64,000 nucleotides of DNA from assembly GCA_006937955.1 (NCBI GenBank), contig SSNP01000007.1, positions 2,645,896 to 2,709,895 of the forward strand, given 5' to 3'. Shown piece after piece: positions 61,152 to 64,000 of the stretch. Made by a program: the position numbers and the translations under genes. Within the stretch, counting starts at the first letter, position 1. Each line of letters begins with the position of its first letter. The DNA comes from Pachypanchax playfairii. Taxonomy: Eukaryota > Chordata > Actinopteri > Cyprinodontiformes > Aplocheilidae. The notes beneath the pieces were generated by a model. That model saw only the letters and a list, made by a program, of their open reading frames with translations. It was not told the origin of the DNA and searched no databases.

Positions 61152-64000
61152 CGGTCCCTCTTTAAATTTTAAAAAGAAAACAACTGACATCTTATAGAAA
61201 AAAGAGTGTAAATTGTTCACACCTTCTGAACTTGATGGGCGTATCAGTGTCATTATTATTAGCACTGTTTCCATCGTGAATGTGGCATTAAAGAGGAGTA
61301 GAAAAGGTGCAAATGATGAACATAAAGTGGAGAAAAAAACACAACACATTCTTAGTGAATCTGAGCCTCAGTGTTCTAACCCTGCAATTTTCTTTTCATG
61401 AGATTGTCAGCTTGGAAAAGAATATGTTACTACAAAACAGGAAGTGTTCTTTGCAAAAGGCCAGTGACAAAAATGACAATTTTATTAATGTTAATATTTT
61501 TGAATCAACTAATTGTCAATCAGTATTTCCCAATTCTGTCCTTCCTTGCAGATTATTGCCCTAATGTCATCACCTGATGATGCTTAACTGTTTAAGACAC
61601 CTCTGAAATTAAACTTTTTTTCCAAAAGTCGAATCAAAAACAGTCACTCTAAAGTTTTTCTTATATTTTAAGGACATTTGATAAAGATTAATTTAACTGG
61701 ACTTTTGTAATGATCTGTCTTTATTTTGAAAGTTCCTTTAAAAATTACTTCTAAACTAACTTCATTTTCTTGTTTTGGGTTTTAGTTAATCACTTCAACA
61801 CTTATAGTGCAAGTTATATGTGTCACAACCTCTCCAACTTGACCCTCCTGTGCTGAGTCAGAATGCAGACTCTATCTCAGAGTATATAATAGTGCTTTGC
61901 AGCACAAAGCCACCTACAAGTATTCATGACTTGAGCCGGTTTAGAAAAGTAGGCCACCCAAAATAACAAGAGACATCCAGGTAGCTGAGAGGAGACTGCA
62001 AATCCCCTGGATTCATTATTTAAGGTCTGCTCGAACGAGGGAAGAGAGCCTCCTAATTGTCACTTACTGAATCAAGTCCTTATCACTGTCTGCATTTACT
62101 ATAGTACTAAACCATATCCTGCTAAATTGCCTTTGCAGTGAGGGTGTCCCGGGTGGGTATAATTATGAGACAAACTCCCCATCAGCTTCTCGTCAAGACT
62201 GAAGACTCACAGTTTGTTGTGGCTGCATGTTGGCATTTGGTTTGTCAATGAGATGTTAAAATTTAAAAGCAAGCCGTTTTTTTGATTCCTCTGATGAAGA
62301 CTTTAATAAATCATTACTGCAGCTATAAATAGAGAGTTGCTAAGCAGTTGTGAAAATGACTTCATGTAATTATTTATGTTAAAGCAAAAGGAATTAATTA
62401 TAAATGCTCTGTGACAAGCTAAACATTCAAGTGGTAGCTGAGAGGGGCGATGAATTTGGGTCAACCTCACAGAGAGGCACAATGGAAAGAAAAAAAAAAA
62501 AACACCCTGTCTCTGTGATTAGAGACGGTGAGAAAAAGGATTTGATGCGGTATGTTTATGGGTTCGTGTTTGTACGCATGTGTAGCAGTATTACTGGGGT
62601 TGAAAGCCCACATACCAACACATTCTTTGTGTGTGTGTGTGTGCGCGTGTGCAGATAAACGTGTGTACTTGCATGGTGATTGTTAGCAAGCATTTATTGT
62701 TAACCGTCCTTTGAATCAACTCACCTCCATGATCACAAACTCAGTTGTGATGGGGTCAGCAGCGCTGCAGATTCCAAGGTATTAGAATCTCATTAAAAGC
62801 TTCTTCCAGCCCTGTTTAGTTGCTCGCACTAAACTCTGTAGTGTTGCCATGGATACTAGACAGGTTACCAACCAACAAATATAAAAAAAAAAAAAAACAG
62901 AGCACAGGGTAAAGATTATCTGTTTGATACCATGTGTGCTCCCTGACTGGATACCCCAAAATCAAACCAGAAATAGTTCCCATAACATCCCGTTAACTTG
63001 GAGTGACACAGAACTGAGTGCACTGTGATATTTATACAGTTATTAATGCATGGTGTACCCGCCAGATCACTGCCTCCGAAGCTGCCGCACAGCCAAGCAG
63101 GAGGCGGTGAAAAGAGACGGGGAGCAATTTATTGCATTGGCATGTTGATGTCAGGCATCTGAATGATTTTTGGAGATTAAAAGACCAAAAAAAACAAAAC
63201 AAAAACATGTTTCACATGTAAATGAGATCAGCACGATCAAAATTACCATTAATGATATTTACTGAGAAAGATTGTATGCAAATGGTGACATTTCTTCCCC
63301 TCACTGATTCGCTGAGCATCCCTCCTCTGTGGTGGGTAATATGTTTACAACTGTATCCTCGCTCCATCCACATTAGCGCCGATGGATGGAGAGGCAGCAT
63401 ATAAGTGATATCTGACACTTTCAAGTGCAGTAGATTAGCGAGGAAGCTCTCGAAACAATAAGGCTCCTTCTCGGTGTGATTCTTTACTCCTCCAGGACAC
63501 TTAATGAAACAAGAGGCTCTCGTGTCACTGCTGATTGACTGACTTCACCAGTGCTCAGAGAAAATCACTACATTTTAATGAACTTGATGTTTAACTTTCA
63601 CAATTCAAGCTTGATCTGGTTAATGCAAGCTCCCAGTTACTGTCTAGCAATGCGAAAGGTGTCATGTAACCACTGGAAAAAGGATGCTGCGCAGGGAGCC
63701 CACATATTACATAAGTAGCGTCCTTATAAATAATCGGTTTATGTTTATGAGAAACGAGGGCTTTTTGCAGGCTGCATCCTATTGCAATCAAAGGAACAAA
63801 GAAACCAACATTAACTTATTTGCAGCAGATGCAATTTTCTCAGGTCATGCAGTTTTGGCTTTTTTCTTCTTCTTTTGTTTGTTTGTTTTTGTGCTGTACA
63901 AGAATATATACTTTATTAAAATGTACCCTGAAGCAGAAGCCGTTTCAGGAGGAAGGAGCAGCTGCTGGAGTGGAGAATGAAAACATACATGAGCAAAGAA

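Overview
The window looks like chromosomal DNA of a ray-finned fish, probably a percomorph teleost. Evidence: one intron-rich vertebrate gene with GT-AG introns, AT-rich non-coding DNA, and several copies of a tRNA-like SINE that ends in (ATGG)n, a type common in percomorph genomes. No bacterial, phage or plasmid feature is visible, and the species cannot be named from the sequence.

The only protein-coding gene I can support is a group III metabotropic glutamate receptor on the + strand, closest to grm7. Seven consecutive internal exons lie at 25570-25786, 35415-35550, 36103-36257, 39761-39898, 41659-41859, 49025-49164 and 52954-53889. They total 1923 nt, join without a frameshift, and encode 641 residues. 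These cover the second half of the extracellular glutamate-binding domain, the nine-cysteine cysteine-rich domain, and transmembrane helices 1-6. The first exon (signal peptide and first half of the ligand-binding domain) must lie upstream of base 1. The exon(s) for helix 7 and the cytoplasmic tail must lie beyond base 64000. The whole window is therefore inside one gene.

Layout. 1-25569 is intron: a 472-bp segment present twice (1-472 and 2325-2797) beside a 10-N assembly gap, two hAT-type elements (one nested in another inverted-repeat element), a decayed LINE 3' end, and SINE copies with long ATGG tails. 25570-53889 holds the seven exons and six introns, with a Tc1/mariner relic, a PIF/Harbinger-like MITE and a SINE flanked by a perfect 13-bp target duplication. 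53890-64000 is intron: a 426-bp GACA/GGCA array with 120-bp higher-order structure, two SINEs in opposite orientation, an interspersed repeat and a degenerate Tc1-like transposon.

I found no undescribed multi-gene system. The most checkable leads are: three perfect matches to the RFX X-box consensus in grm7 introns (8330, 25476, 51254), one only 80 bp upstream of an exon; the duplication beside the assembly gap; the nested transposon; the higher-order tetranucleotide array; and a pair of related non-coding segments within one intron.
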